The notes under the pieces are model-generated. The model had not been told where the DNA came from. It saw only the letters and a list, made by a program, of their open reading frames with translations, and made no database searches. This document shows, piece by piece, positions 56,059 to 64,000 of a stretch of DNA of 64,000 nucleotides. The translations under genes and the position numbers were made by a program. Source of the DNA: Bifidobacteriaceae bacterium (GTDB lineage: Bacteria > Actinomycetota > Actinomycetes > Actinomycetales > WQXJ01). Position 1 is the first letter of the stretch; every line of letters begins with the position of its first letter. The DNA lies in NCBI GenBank assembly GCA_031267825.1, contig JAIRYJ010000013.1, positions 1-64,000 of the forward strand, given 5' to 3'.

Positions 56059-56906
56059 CGGTCTCCTCCTACAACTGACGGCACCCGGGCGAAAACTGAA
56101 CCCGGATTACGCAGCAGACCAACCCGGCCCAACGGCCAAGTCCTGACCTGCGCTACACCAACCACTAAGTCCATCGGCACAGCCCCTCCCAAACCGGAAT
56201 CCATGTGGACCCGTGAATCGCCGGAATGATCCCGGTTATCACCCATCACCCAAAGCGCGTCCTCTGGCACCAAGACATCAAAAGCTAAAGCTGAAGGATG
56301 GGCACCAGGAGCTATATAAGTTTCGTCAATTGGGATGCCATTGACTGTGACCGGAGCATCACCGCCGCGGCACGCTACCCGGTCGCCTCCAAGACCAATG
56401 ACGCGTTTGATGACGTATTCCTGGGCGTCAGCTGGCGCTAATCCCAAACCTTGCGCCACCTCACGGAAGAATCCAGTAATGGCGCTGGTTTCAGCTTGGG
56501 CGGGACGGTCTGACAGCCAATTATCCGGGTCACGGAAAACAACAATGTCGCCTCGGTGGACGTCAAGCACGCCCGGCGCCAGCTTTGTCACAACAACCCT
56601 CTCCCAGGCCCGCAGAGTTGGTTCCATCGACTCGGAAGGGATGTAGAAAGACTGGATCAGGAAGGTCCGCAACAAGAAAGACAAAATGAGGGCCGCCACC
56701 ACCACAAAGGCGACATCTTTGAGGAACCGACCCAGCATTGAGCCGGGGTGCGCCGGTTTAGTTCCGTTTTGAGGGGGAGCCAAGTGTTTCGCTTCATGCA
56801 CTCTTGCCCGATGCCGTCCTCCCGATTCGTCCGGTAGCGGCAAGTCGCCCAGCGGGGTTGGGGGCGCCGTTCCGGCCGACTCCGGGCTAGGTGTTAGTTG
56901 CACCAT
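56055..56906 (-). CDS. lepB: signal peptidase I (second copy)
   Basis: A 283-residue signal peptidase with a hydrophilic N-terminus of about 60 residues (Pro/Glu-rich), one membrane helix (about 64-84), catalytic Ser93 (PSESMEPTL) and Lys167 (YVIKRVIGLGGD). Box E is MGDNRDHSGDSR. It overlaps the DUF2469 gene by 4 bp and lies 9 bp after rnhB, so rplS-rnhB-lepB-DUF2469 probably form an operon. The motif TTGCCCGATGCCGTCC falls in its N-terminal codons. Confidence 0.95.
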   Translation of the reverse strand: MVQLTPSPESAGTAPPTPLGDLPLPDESGGRHRARVHEAKHLAPPQNGTKPAHPGSMLGRFLKDVAFVVVAALILSFLLRTFLIQSFYIPSESMEPTLRAWERVVVTKLAPGVLDVHRGDIVVFRDPDNWLSDRPAQAETSAITGFFREVAQGLGLAPADAQEYVIKRVIGLGGDRVACRGGDAPVTVNGIPIDETYIAPGAHPSALAFDVLVPEDALWVMGDNRDHSGDSRVHMDSGLGGAVPMDLVVGVAQVRTWPLGRVGLLRNPGSVFARVPSVVGGDR

Positions 56907-56915
56907 GCTAGCCTC

Positions 56916-57587
56916 TCACGCTTCGCCTGACCCGCGTGTCGGCAAAGCCCACGACTGGCGGTGCTGGCGGCTCGGACCCAACTGGCGCAACGCCTCAAGA
57001 TGGCCTGGACTGCCGTAGCCTTTGTTGCCCGCCCAGCCATAACCGGGGAACTGTTCATCGAGTTCCACCATTACCTGATCGCGCGCGACCTTCGCCAAAA
57101 CTGAGGCGGCCGCCACAGCGGCGCAACTCTGATCGGCTTTGACAAGCGTTTGAACCACCCACCGAGAAGTTATTTGAGGCGCGAACAAGGTGGGTAGCTG
57201 GGTCAGCCAATCGTGTTTACCGTCAAGCACAATCCCATCTGGCGGCGCGGCCAGGCCCGCCAGTGCACGGTGGCCAGCCAGGCGGAGCGCCTCAGTCAAA
57301 CCAAACTGGTCGATTTCCTGCGGGCTGGCCCAACCGAGTTCATGGCTCTGCGCCCATCGCGTCAGTTTTGGCCGCAAGGCCAGGCGGTCCGCCGGGCCGA
57401 GCAGTTTAGAGTCCGCCAAACCGTCCGGTGGCGGCCCAGTCAAAGCCGAAACAACCACCACGCCAACGCATACTGGGCCAGCTAAGGCGCCACGGCCAAC
57501 CTCATCAACTCCGGCCACCAAGTGGTGGCCTTGGGCCAGCATGGCGTGTTCCCGCGCCAGCGTTGGCGCCGGTAACACCGCTGTCAT
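56916..57587 (-). CDS. rnhB: ribonuclease HII
   Basis: Removes ribonucleotides and RNA primers from DNA. The catalytic motif is [13 protein letters not shown] with Asp28 and Glu29, with further acidic residues in LDGKHDW (Asp122) and [22 protein letters not shown]. At 223 residues it is normal. It lies 12 bp after rplS. Confidence 0.96.
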   Translation of the reverse strand: MTAVLPAPTLAREHAMLAQGHHLVAGVDEVGRGALAGPVCVGVVVVSALTGPPPDGLADSKLLGPADRLALRPKLTRWAQSHELGWASPQEIDQFGLTEALRLAGHRALAGLAAPPDGIVLDGKHDWLTQLPTLFAPQITSRWVVQTLVKADQSCAAVAAASVLAKVARDQVMVELDEQFPGYGWAGNKGYGSPGHLEALRQLGPSRQHRQSWALPTRGSGEA

Positions 57588-57599
57588 AACGACACCAGG

Positions 57600-57953
57600 T
57601 CAGACCTGCTTGTCGCGGCGCTCTTTGATCTTGGCGGCCTTACCACGCCGTCCACGCAGATAATAGAGCTTAGCCCGGCGCACATCACCCCTGGTCACAA
57701 CCTCAATGTGGTCGATCGACGGGGAGTGCAGCGGGAAGGTGCGTTCCACCCCAACACCGAAAGAAATCTTGCGGACCTTGAAAGTCGCCCGCACGCCATC
57801 GCCGGCCCGGGCGATCACCACACCTTGGAACACCTGCACCCGGGAACGTGCCCCTTCGACTACTTTGACGTGTACCCGGACGGTGTCACCTGGGCGGAAA
57901 ATAGGGATGTCTGGCTTTAGTGACGGCTGGTCAACCTGATCGAGACGCTGCAT
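57600..57953 (-). CDS. rplS: 50S ribosomal protein L19
   Basis: L19 at the subunit interface. The core [26 protein letters not shown] and [43 protein letters not shown] matches the family. I chose the ATG at 57953 (117 residues) because family members begin at MQxLDQVDQ and GGAAG lies upstream; the open frame runs 13 codons further. It is the first gene of the lepB operon. Confidence 0.97.
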   Translation of the reverse strand: MQRLDQVDQPSLKPDIPIFRPGDTVRVHVKVVEGARSRVQVFQGVVIARAGDGVRATFKVRKISFGVGVERTFPLHSPSIDHIEVVTRGDVRRAKLYYLRGRRGKAAKIKERRDKQV

Positions 57954-58240
57954 GGTGTGAGGCTCTTCCTCGCTCGCCGCCGTGGGTGGCAAGCGGACTT
58001 AGGCGGCCCAGGGCCGCATTTGCTGGACATTCATATCAACGCTCTTAACCGGTCACCCCCCACGGCAGGTGGCCGAAGCTAACGCCGAAGGGCAATTGTG
58101 CCACATCACCTGGTGCCGCCCCAAAACCAATCGGTTATCCGCTGTCGGTGACGTACCGCTCTGGCGGCCGGCTCCATCCGGGCCGCCCGCGCCAGCCAGA
58201 TTCCCGACCGGTCGGCCCGCACCACCCGCTTTCAACACGG

Positions 58241-58260
58241 AAAATGACCCCAGTGGGGTC
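58241..58260 (-). terminator. hairpin terminator-like element upstream of rplS
   Basis: On the minus strand GACCCC-ACT-GGGGTC is followed by ATTTTCC, a short stem with a U-run. It could end transcription coming from the ABC transporter operon before the rplS promoter. Confidence 0.5.
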
Positions 58261-58391
58261 AAAACCGGCCACTGAGGTCAACTCCCGTGGGTCCAGCTAA
58301 CCTCGCCAACAAGCGTCACAACACTACCAATCCCCTGACCTGTGGTTTAGCGGTGAAGCCGGTCCAGAGGGACTGATCGGGTTAGGTGCGG

Positions 58392-58700
58392 GATGACGGT
58401 AATCGGTCAAAGATGCCCGAAATGGGTGACTTTGACCGGTTTCCGTAACGGAAAGCGGACCGACTCGTTCCGAGTGAAGCAGAGACAGTTCGCTGACCGG
58501 CGGGTTTACCCTGAGGTTGGTTTGAAGGTGCTGGCCAAGTCGGGCGCGGTATGACGGTAATCGGTCAAAGATGCTCAAAATGGGTGACTTTGACCGGTCT
58601 TGGTCGCGGAAAGCGGACCGACTGGTGCCGAGTGAATCGGAGGCGGTCCGATGTGGGAACTGGGTTGGCAGGTGTCGGGTGAATCAGAGGCAATTAGCTG
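58392..58700. repeat. direct repeat with 158-bp period
   Basis: A block of about 100 bp at 58392-58500 recurs at 58550-58660. Shared landmarks are TGACGGTAATCGGTCAAAGATG, ATGGGTGACTTTGACCGG and GCGGACCGACT. The last part (GTGAATCAGAGG..GCTGACC) recurs a third time at 58673-58700. Copies are about 85% alike by eye. They are non-coding and not CRISPR-like. Confidence 0.8.
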
Positions 58701-58855
58701 ACCTGCGAGTCTGGCGGCGGACAGGTTAAGACAGGCAGGGCAGGACCCGTCGCGGCAGACACGGACTGATTCTTCGGGACTGGCTAGTCGGCTGGCCTGA
58801 CCGAACATTTACCACAAGCCGGTCGCGGTTCACCGCGCCGTCCTATGTTCGGCCC

Positions 58856-58947
58856 CCCGGCGTTGGATTTATGAAGTGGCCACCTCAGGGCCCGCACCCC
58901 GGCGCTGGATTTACGAAGTGGCCACCTCAAGGCCCGCACCCCGGCGT
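58856..58947. repeat. 42-bp tandem repeat spanning the end of the ABC ATPase gene
   Basis: Two full units and part of a third begin at about 58861, 58903 and 58945 (CGTTGGATTTATGAAGTGGC, CGCTGGATTTACGAAGTGGC, CGTTGGCGCTGG). The second unit holds the last codons and TAA stop of the ATPase gene. The first unit is a downstream duplicate with its own stop in register. Confidence 0.85.
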
Positions 58948-60578
58948 TGGCGCTGGCGCAGGCGCTGAGCGGCTGGGTCAGGCAACGGCACAGCGGCGAT
59001 CAGATCCCTGGTGTACTGCTCTTTCGGATGGCGCAAAACCTCCTGCCGGGTGCCTAGTTCAACTAGTTGGCCCGACTTCATCACCGCGATACGGTCGGCC
59101 AACAAGTCAACTACCGCCAGGTCATGGGTGATGAAAAGGCAGGCGAAACCCATCTGATGCTGCAAGCGGACAAACACTTCGAGCACTTTGGCTTGAACCG
59201 ACACATCTAAGGCGGATGTTGGTTCATCCGCTACCAGCAGTTCAGGGCCCATCGCCAGGGACCTAGCCAAAGACACCCGCTGGCGTTGACCACCGGACAG
59301 CTCATGAGGGTAGCGTGAAGCGAACTCGGCCGGCAGCTCAACCGCCTCAAGCAGTTCACGCACCCGCTCACGGCGTGACTGTGACGTCCCTTCACCATGG
59401 ACCGTCATCGGCTCAGCGATACAGGCACCAACCGCCATTCGGGGGTTGAGCGATGCCGCCGGGTCTTGGAACACAAAACCCAGACGTTTACGCAAAGCCC
59501 GCAAGACGTCAGGTTTAATCCGGTCAAGCGATTGACCCAAAACAGTTAGCTGCCCACTGCTAGGCGGCAGCAACCCGACAGCGCAACGTCCCAAGGTGGT
59601 TTTACCCGAACCGGATTCACCAACCAACGCCAAAATCTCATGGCGGCGCAACTCAAGCGACACCCCATCAATCGCCTGGACAGCCGGTGAACCGATCCGT
59701 CCGGGGAAATACACTTTGAGGTCCTTGACCGCTAGGACTACCTCATTCTCAACCTTCGGTGCGGCGGTGTTCATGGCGGCTGGCCGCTCACGCCCAAGGT
59801 ACGGCACAGAACTAAGCAGATGCTGGGTGTAAGGGTGGCTGGGCCGTTCAAAAACATCCTCAGCTTTACCTTGCTCAACCAGTTCACCACGGAACATGAC
59901 AGCCACCCGGTCCGCCAAGTCAGCCACAATGCCCATGTTGTGGGTGATCAAAATAATCGCCGTGCCGAGGCGTTCACGTAGATCATGAAGCAAATCCAGG
60001 ATCTGAGCTTGGACTGTGACATCAAGCGCGGTGGTCGGTTCATCAGCGATGATGACTTCCGGATCACAAGCGATCGCCATGGCGATCATGACGCGTTGCT
60101 TCTGGCCACCAGACATTTGATGCGGATAACTCCGGATCCGCTGAGCTGGTTCAGGGATACCAACCAGCTCCAGCAGTTCGATCGCCCGTGCCATGGCTTG
60201 GCGCCGGGTCATCCGGCGATGCGCCTGGAGAGCTTCACGAATCTGCCAGCCGACAGTTCTGACCGGGTCAAGGGCGGTTGACGGTTCCTGGAAAACCATC
60301 GCGATGCGGTCTCCCCGGACCGCCCGCATCGCCTCGCCACGCAAGCCAATCAGCTCAGTTTCGTCAATCTGAGCTGACCCTTCGATCCGCGCCGTACGCG
60401 GCAGCAAACCAATCATGGCCCGCGATGAGACTGTCTTACCGGAGCCTGATTCGCCCACAATGGCGAGCACTTCACCCTTCGCCACCTCGAAAGACACCCG
60501 CTTGACAGCCCGCACCGGGGCTCCATCGGTTTGGAAGGAGACCGTCAGGTCACGGGCCCGCAACAGCGGCCTGGTCAT
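58911..60578 (-). CDS. oligopeptide ABC transporter ATP-binding protein, fused DppD-DppF type
   Basis: Powers peptide import. Two complete ATPase domains in one chain: Walker A GESGSGKT at 42-49 and again at 320-327, ABC signatures MSGGQKQRV and LSGGQRQRV, and Walker B blocks [11 protein letters not shown] and [11 protein letters not shown]. Each domain is followed by the oligopeptide/dipeptide extension ([24 protein letters not shown]). At 555 residues it equals DppD plus DppF. The gene's last codons lie in a 42-bp tandem repeat. It overlaps the permease gene by 4 bp. Confidence 0.95.
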   Translation of the reverse strand: MTRPLLRARDLTVSFQTDGAPVRAVKRVSFEVAKGEVLAIVGESGSGKTVSSRAMIGLLPRTARIEGSAQIDETELIGLRGEAMRAVRGDRIAMVFQEPSTALDPVRTVGWQIREALQAHRRMTRRQAMARAIELLELVGIPEPAQRIRSYPHQMSGGQKQRVMIAMAIACDPEVIIADEPTTALDVTVQAQILDLLHDLRERLGTAIILITHNMGIVADLADRVAVMFRGELVEQGKAEDVFERPSHPYTQHLLSSVPYLGRERPAAMNTAAPKVENEVVLAVKDLKVYFPGRIGSPAVQAIDGVSLELRRHEILALVGESGSGKTTLGRCAVGLLPPSSGQLTVLGQSLDRIKPDVLRALRKRLGFVFQDPAASLNPRMAVGACIAEPMTVHGEGTSQSRRERVRELLEAVELPAEFASRYPHELSGGQRQRVSLARSLAMGPELLVADEPTSALDVSVQAKVLEVFVRLQHQMGFACLFITHDLAVVDLLADRIAVMKSGQLVELGTRQEVLRHPKEQYTRDLIAAVPLPDPAAQRLRQRQRRGAGLEVATS

Positions 60579-61699
60579 GGTGCCTCCCCGGGGGCCGCCC
60601 GACTGTCACCGGCGGCTGTGACTGGTGGGACGGCATCGTCCCGCTCAAACGGCGCCCGGTGGTCACCGGCTTCAGCCATCACAACCTCAACCAATTCGGC
60701 TTCATCGGCTGTGGTAGTTGAGCCACCCCGGGTACGCAGCAACGGGTTAAGCACATCATTGAGCGACTCACCGATCAGCGTCACACCAGCGACGATCAGC
60801 ACAATCGCCAAACCCGGGAAAACCCCTGTCCACCAGATGCCGTTAGCCACATCGGAAGTGGTCGCCTTGTTCAAGTCATAACCCCATTCGGCCGCGCTGG
60901 ACGGTTCAATACCAAAGCCAAGGAAACCTAAAGCGGCCAGAGTCAGAATCGATTCTGAGGCGTTCAGTGTGGTCAGAACCGGAATAGTTTGCGACACATT
61001 AGGCAAAACGTGACGGAACATGATGCGGCCCGGCTTTGAGCCCGCCACCCGGGCGGCATCAACGAACGGCTCAGTCTTAGCTGAAAGTGTGGCGTTACGC
61101 ACCACCCGGAAATACTGCGGAATAAAAATCACCGTGATCGCCAACGAAGCTGAGACCATGCCACCTAAAGCACTCGAAGAACCCGAAGAAACCACAATCG
61201 AAACGATGATCGCCATCAGCAGCGACGGGAAAGCGTAAAGCGCGTCCGTCACCAACACCAGCACCCGGTCGAGCCAGCCACCCAAATAGCCTGAAACCAC
61301 CCCGAGCGCCACACCAATCACGATCGACGCCGCCACAGCCATCACCACCACCGCTAAAGCGGTCCGGGCGCCGTAAACAACCCGTGAGAAAACATCAAAA
61401 CCGCCAACCGTAGTACCGAGCCAATGATCAGCTGAAGGCGGCTGCTGGGTGCCGAAAGGCACCCCCAAGTAACGCGTCTGGTTGAAGTCGTAAGGCGCGA
61501 TGAAATCAGCGAACAGGGCTGCCACCAGGAACAATAAGATCAACCCAAGACCCACCAGGAGCATTGTGCGTTGCAGTCCATGAGTTGTCCGGATCAGACC
61601 GTAGCCGGGCACCTTGGTGTACCACTTACCTCCCGGACGCCGCGCCACCCGAGTCACCGGGGCGGCTGCCGGGGCGGGAGGAGGAGTCACAACAGCCAT
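60575..61699 (-). CDS. oligopeptide ABC transporter permease (DppC type)
   Basis: Inner-membrane permease with about six helices. The N-terminal OppC-type segment FADFIAPYDFNQTRYLGVPFG and the loop HWLGTTVGGFDVFSRVVYGARTAL are typical. The EAA loop is DAARVAGSKPGRIMFRHVLPN. C-terminal tail (about 45 residues after PLLRTRGG) is charged and unusual for the family. It lies one base from the DppB-type gene. Confidence 0.94.
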   Translation of the reverse strand: MAVVTPPPAPAAAPVTRVARRPGGKWYTKVPGYGLIRTTHGLQRTMLLVGLGLILLFLVAALFADFIAPYDFNQTRYLGVPFGTQQPPSADHWLGTTVGGFDVFSRVVYGARTALAVVVMAVAASIVIGVALGVVSGYLGGWLDRVLVLVTDALYAFPSLLMAIIVSIVVSSGSSSALGGMVSASLAITVIFIPQYFRVVRNATLSAKTEPFVDAARVAGSKPGRIMFRHVLPNVSQTIPVLTTLNASESILTLAALGFLGFGIEPSSAAEWGYDLNKATTSDVANGIWWTGVFPGLAIVLIVAGVTLIGESLNDVLNPLLRTRGGSTTTADEAELVEVVMAEAGDHRAPFERDDAVPPVTAAGDSRAAPGEAP

Positions 61700-61700
61700 A

Positions 61701-62750
61701 TCAGTACCTCACCCGCGGATCAACCAGAGCGTTAATCACATCGATCAGGAAGGAGGCCAAAGCGATCACCAAAGCGATGGCGGTGACAATGCCCTGCACG
61801 GCGATAAAGTCGCGAGCCAGCAAGTATTGCGACAATTGGTAGCCGATGCCGTCCCATTCGAAAGTTGTCTCCGTCAAGATGGCGCCGCCCAGCATCAGGG
61901 CGATTTCCATGCCCATGACTGTCACCACCGGGATCAATGCGTTACGGAAAGCATGTTTCGAGACCACTTTACGTTCCGCCACACCACGAGCCCGGGCCGC
62001 TGTGACATAGTCCGCCTGGACAGTTTCAAGCAGGTTGATCCGGATCAACCGGATAAAGACACCGGCCGTCAGCAAGCCCAGTGTGATAGCGGGCAGAACA
62101 GCATGGCGTAACACGTCAACCACATAGTCGAAGCTGCCTGACCTGACCGCGTCGATTATCAGTATGTGGCTCGGGTTCTCCATCCGGCCCAACTCCAGCC
62201 TGGTCTCAAAGGTCGCTCTACCCGAGGCCGGCAGCCAGCCCAGTTGAGATGAGAACAGCAGCTTAAGCAACAAACCAACAAAGAACACCGGTGCGGCGTA
62301 AAACAGCACCGCGAATGTCCTGATAGAAACATCGGGCAGACGGTCGTGATACCGCGCTGCCAGCCGTCCCAACGGAATACCAACCGCGAAAGCCACCAGT
62401 AAAGCCCAAAACACCAGCTCCAAGGTGGCGGCACCATTGGTTAGGACCACCTCAGTGATCTCGCGGTGATCCTTCGAAGCGATACCAAAATCACCGCGCA
62501 AAATGTTGCCCAAATATTCGAAGTACTGCACCCAGATCGGCCGGTTGTAGCCGGCCGCCTCCCGGCGGGCCTCCAGTTCAGACGCGCTTAGCCGACCGCC
62601 TTGGGCCGCGGTGATCGGGTCACCAATGACTCGCATGAAAAAGAAAACCACCGTGACCAGGATCAGCACGGTGGGAATGAGCAAAGCCAGGCGCAAGCCA
62701 AGGTAGCGCAAGAGCGCTGAGTTGGCCGATCGTTGCTTGCTGGGGCGCAT
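61701..62750 (-). CDS. oligopeptide ABC transporter permease (DppB type)
   Basis: Partner permease. LRLALLIPTVLILVTVVFFFMRVIGDP at the N-terminus, YFEYLGNILRGDFGIASKD, and the EAA loop TAARARGVAERKVVSKHAFRNALIPVV match DppB/OppB. At 349 residues with about six helices the length is usual. The ATG is at 62750 without a strong ribosome site. Confidence 0.94.
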   Translation of the reverse strand: MRPSKQRSANSALLRYLGLRLALLIPTVLILVTVVFFFMRVIGDPITAAQGGRLSASELEARREAAGYNRPIWVQYFEYLGNILRGDFGIASKDHREITEVVLTNGAATLELVFWALLVAFAVGIPLGRLAARYHDRLPDVSIRTFAVLFYAAPVFFVGLLLKLLFSSQLGWLPASGRATFETRLELGRMENPSHILIIDAVRSGSFDYVVDVLRHAVLPAITLGLLTAGVFIRLIRINLLETVQADYVTAARARGVAERKVVSKHAFRNALIPVVTVMGMEIALMLGGAILTETTFEWDGIGYQLSQYLLARDFIAVQGIVTAIALVIALASFLIDVINALVDPRVRY

Positions 62751-63069
62751 GGTGGGGATAGTCTACCCACCTCATGCGGCAAACAGGGACACTTTCTGGC
62801 GGTTCCTTTTGCCCGCGCCTTGCGAGGTCTTTCCTTGCCGGGCAAACCTCCCAGTAGACGATTCCGCCCGGATCTGGAGAACCCGCCTCACCACCAGACG
62901 CTTCACCCGTCACAACCAACCAGCCAAAGCCAACTTGTCGCGGCTAGTCGCCGCGACGCCTGATGTCTTCAGCCGAAGTGAAACCGGCCGGTTGGGCGCG
63001 GCCACCGTTCATGGGTGGGGCGGCCCAACCGGCCGACTCAGATAGCTACTAGTTCAGACGGATGTCTGT
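62751..63069. other. 319-bp spacer between binding protein and permease genes
   Basis: No gene seen. It holds two strong inverted repeats: 62937-62957 (GTCGCGGC-N5-GCCGCGAC) and 62986-63034. In binding-protein operons such a hairpin after the first gene often limits read-through and protects the upstream mRNA, giving more binding protein than permease. Confidence 0.6.
62986..63034 (-). terminator. hairpin after the binding-protein gene
   Basis: GGCCGGTTGGGC (62986-62997) pairs perfectly with GCCCAACCGGCC (63023-63034), 36 bp after the binding-protein stop on the minus strand. TTTC follows shortly on that strand. Likely a partial terminator or mRNA-stabilising stem. Confidence 0.6.
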
Positions 63070-64000
63070 TCACTTGCCGCCGTACAGGTCACAGACCGAC
63101 TGGGTCGCCCCCGGCAAGCCATCCGGCACATAGGAACACAACGGCGTGTAGGTGCCCTTGTAAACCTCTGAAGCCAGAGCCGCCCGGTCAAGTGAATAAG
63201 CGATCGCCTGGCGAATAGCCAGCTTCTGCTCATCAGTGTCACCAGGCATGGTCTCCAAATTGAAGACGATGTAGCGGATTTCACCACCCGGGCCGTAAAG
63301 CACATTGACCTTGCCGCCAGCTTCCAGATCGGCATAGTCAGTCGCCGTCAAAGAACGCCAAACCACATCAATCGTGCCGGACTCAATGTCGAGGCGCATG
63401 TTGTTCGATTCCTTGTAATAGCGCATGATGATTCCGCCATTCAGCGGCTTGCCTTGAACACCGTTATAAGCCGGGTTCGGCGCGTACTCAACCAGTTCAT
63501 TGATGTTGAACGTGGTGATGGTGTACGGGCCAGCGAACGCCTGAGCCGCCACAATCGTTTCAGACGGGGTCAGTTCAGTCGCACTGAAAACCTCATCATC
63601 AACAATCGGGCCAGTCGGAGAAGCCAGAACCTGCTCAAATGTGACATCGTTCGGCGACTTCAAACGGAACACCACAGTCAGAGGATCTGGTGCTGAGGTT
63701 GATTCCAAGTTGGTCAACAGTGAAGACGGCCCGTTTGGGTCAGCGATCGCCAACTGGCGGTCATAGCTGAACTTGACATCGTTAGCGTCCAAAGTGTTGC
63801 CATTAGCCCACTTCAAACCAGGCTTGATGGAGCAAGTCAGTTCATAACCATCGTCTGAGAAATCGCACTTTTCGGCCAGTTCAGGCTGCGGTGTGGGATC
63901 GCCTTGCTTGAAGGACAGCACCATCGGATAGACGTTGATCTGAACCAAATAGGAACCATTGTCATAGGACCCGGCTGGGTCTAGCGAAGTCACCTCGTCT
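63070..64000 (-). CDS. peptide ABC transporter substrate-binding protein, family 5 (N-terminus cut off)
   Basis: Extracytoplasmic binding protein of the DppA/OppA family, reading out of the window at 64000, so the signal peptide and start are not visible. VTSLDPAGSYD, CSIKPGLKWANGNTLDANDVKFSYDR and the later RYIVFNLETMP..AIRQAIAYSLDRAAL are family signatures. The C-terminus ends with CSYVPDGLPGATQSVCDLYGGK at the visible stop; a typical member is about 550 residues, and this stop comes only about 310 residues after the LDP motif, so the protein may be shorter than usual. First gene of the transporter operon. Confidence 0.9.
   Translation of the reverse strand, partial: DEVTSLDPAGSYDNGSYLVQINVYPMVLSFKQGDPTPQPELAEKCDFSDDGYELTCSIKPGLKWANGNTLDANDVKFSYDRQLAIADPNGPSSLLTNLESTSAPDPLTVVFRLKSPNDVTFEQVLASPTGPIVDDEVFSATELTPSETIVAAQAFAGPYTITTFNINELVEYAPNPAYNGVQGKPLNGGIIMRYYKESNNMRLDIESGTIDVVWRSLTATDYADLEAGGKVNVLYGPGGEIRYIVFNLETMPGDTDEQKLAIRQAIAYSLDRAALASEVYKGTYTPLCSYVPDGLPGATQSVCDLYGGK

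Larger units (their letters stand above)
57954..58910. other. 960-bp repeat-rich region without a recognised gene
   Basis: Contains the rplS promoter region, the terminator-like hairpin (58241-58260), the 158-bp-period direct repeat (58392-58700) and the start of the 42-bp tandem repeat (58856 on). Short open frames on the minus strand run across repeats and look spurious. Confidence 0.55.

Noticed and set aside
58392-58700. CRISPR array in the repeats upstream of rplS
   Set aside because: Only two to three diverged copies about 100 bp long, with no short identical repeats or uniform spacers, and no cas genes nearby.

Overview
The window comes from an actinobacterium (Actinomycetota) of moderately high GC. 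Supporting signs are a DUF2469 gene (Rv2901c type), an Rv3235-like gene, a c-di-AMP riboswitch on an NlpC/P60 gene, actinobacterial gene order around rpsB-tsf-pyrH-frr-cdsA-rlmN and rplS-rnhB-lepB-yraN-comM-dprA-xerC, and a tmRNA tag ending in FALAA. A Propionibacteriales-like lineage is a guess. Almost all core genes lie on the minus strand.

Layout. 1-0.5 kb: the 5' end of a 16S rRNA gene with its leader and a candidate promoter. 0.5-3.7 kb: a riboswitch-controlled NlpC/P60 cell-wall hydrolase, an FprA-type ferredoxin reductase and a small Rv3235-like gene. 3.8-22.8 kb: a respiratory block with a complete 14-gene NDH-1 operon (nuoA to nuoN, mostly overlapping by 4 bp or less). It is framed by menaquinone genes: a polyprenyl diphosphate synthase downstream, and a MenJ-like isoprenoid reductase and the MenG/UbiE methyltransferase upstream. 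The block therefore encodes both the NADH dehydrogenase and parts of the synthesis of its quinone acceptor. 23-27 kb: a plus-strand pair, an LCP (LytR-CpsA-Psr) glycopolymer transferase of streptococcal CpsA-like layout and an unusual membrane protein with nucleotide-binding-like domains and a C-terminal ryanodine-receptor (RyR) domain. 27-38.3 kb: core genes dapB, an M16 protease, pnp, rpsO, a DivIVA-repeat protein, rlmN, cdsA, frr, pyrH, tsf and rpsB. RpsB has a very long Pro/Glu repeat tail.

38.3-49.2 kb: an accessory island that separates rpsB from the M23 peptidase gene that normally neighbours it. It holds a secreted serpin lipoprotein, a TetR/SDR operon with a perfect palindromic operator, a methyltransferase, a second TetR, an aldehyde dehydrogenase, four decayed remnants of DUF4143-type AAA ATPases, the tmRNA gene and a DUF6882-like gene. 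The island lies against the 3' end of ssrA, a common integration site, but I see no duplicated att sequence.

49.4-58 kb: core genes again (M23 peptidase, xerC, dprA with a repeat insert, comM, yraN, two lepB genes, DUF2469, rnhB, rplS). 58-58.9 kb: a repeat-rich non-coding stretch. 58.9-64 kb: an oligopeptide ABC transporter operon (a fused two-domain ATPase, two permeases and a binding protein cut by the window edge).

Across the window the octamer CGATGCCG (extended form GGACGATGCCGTCC, a near-palindrome) is strongly over-represented, and two kinds of intergenic hairpin recur together. Positions and motifs were read by eye. Family names are recognition from sequence, not database results.
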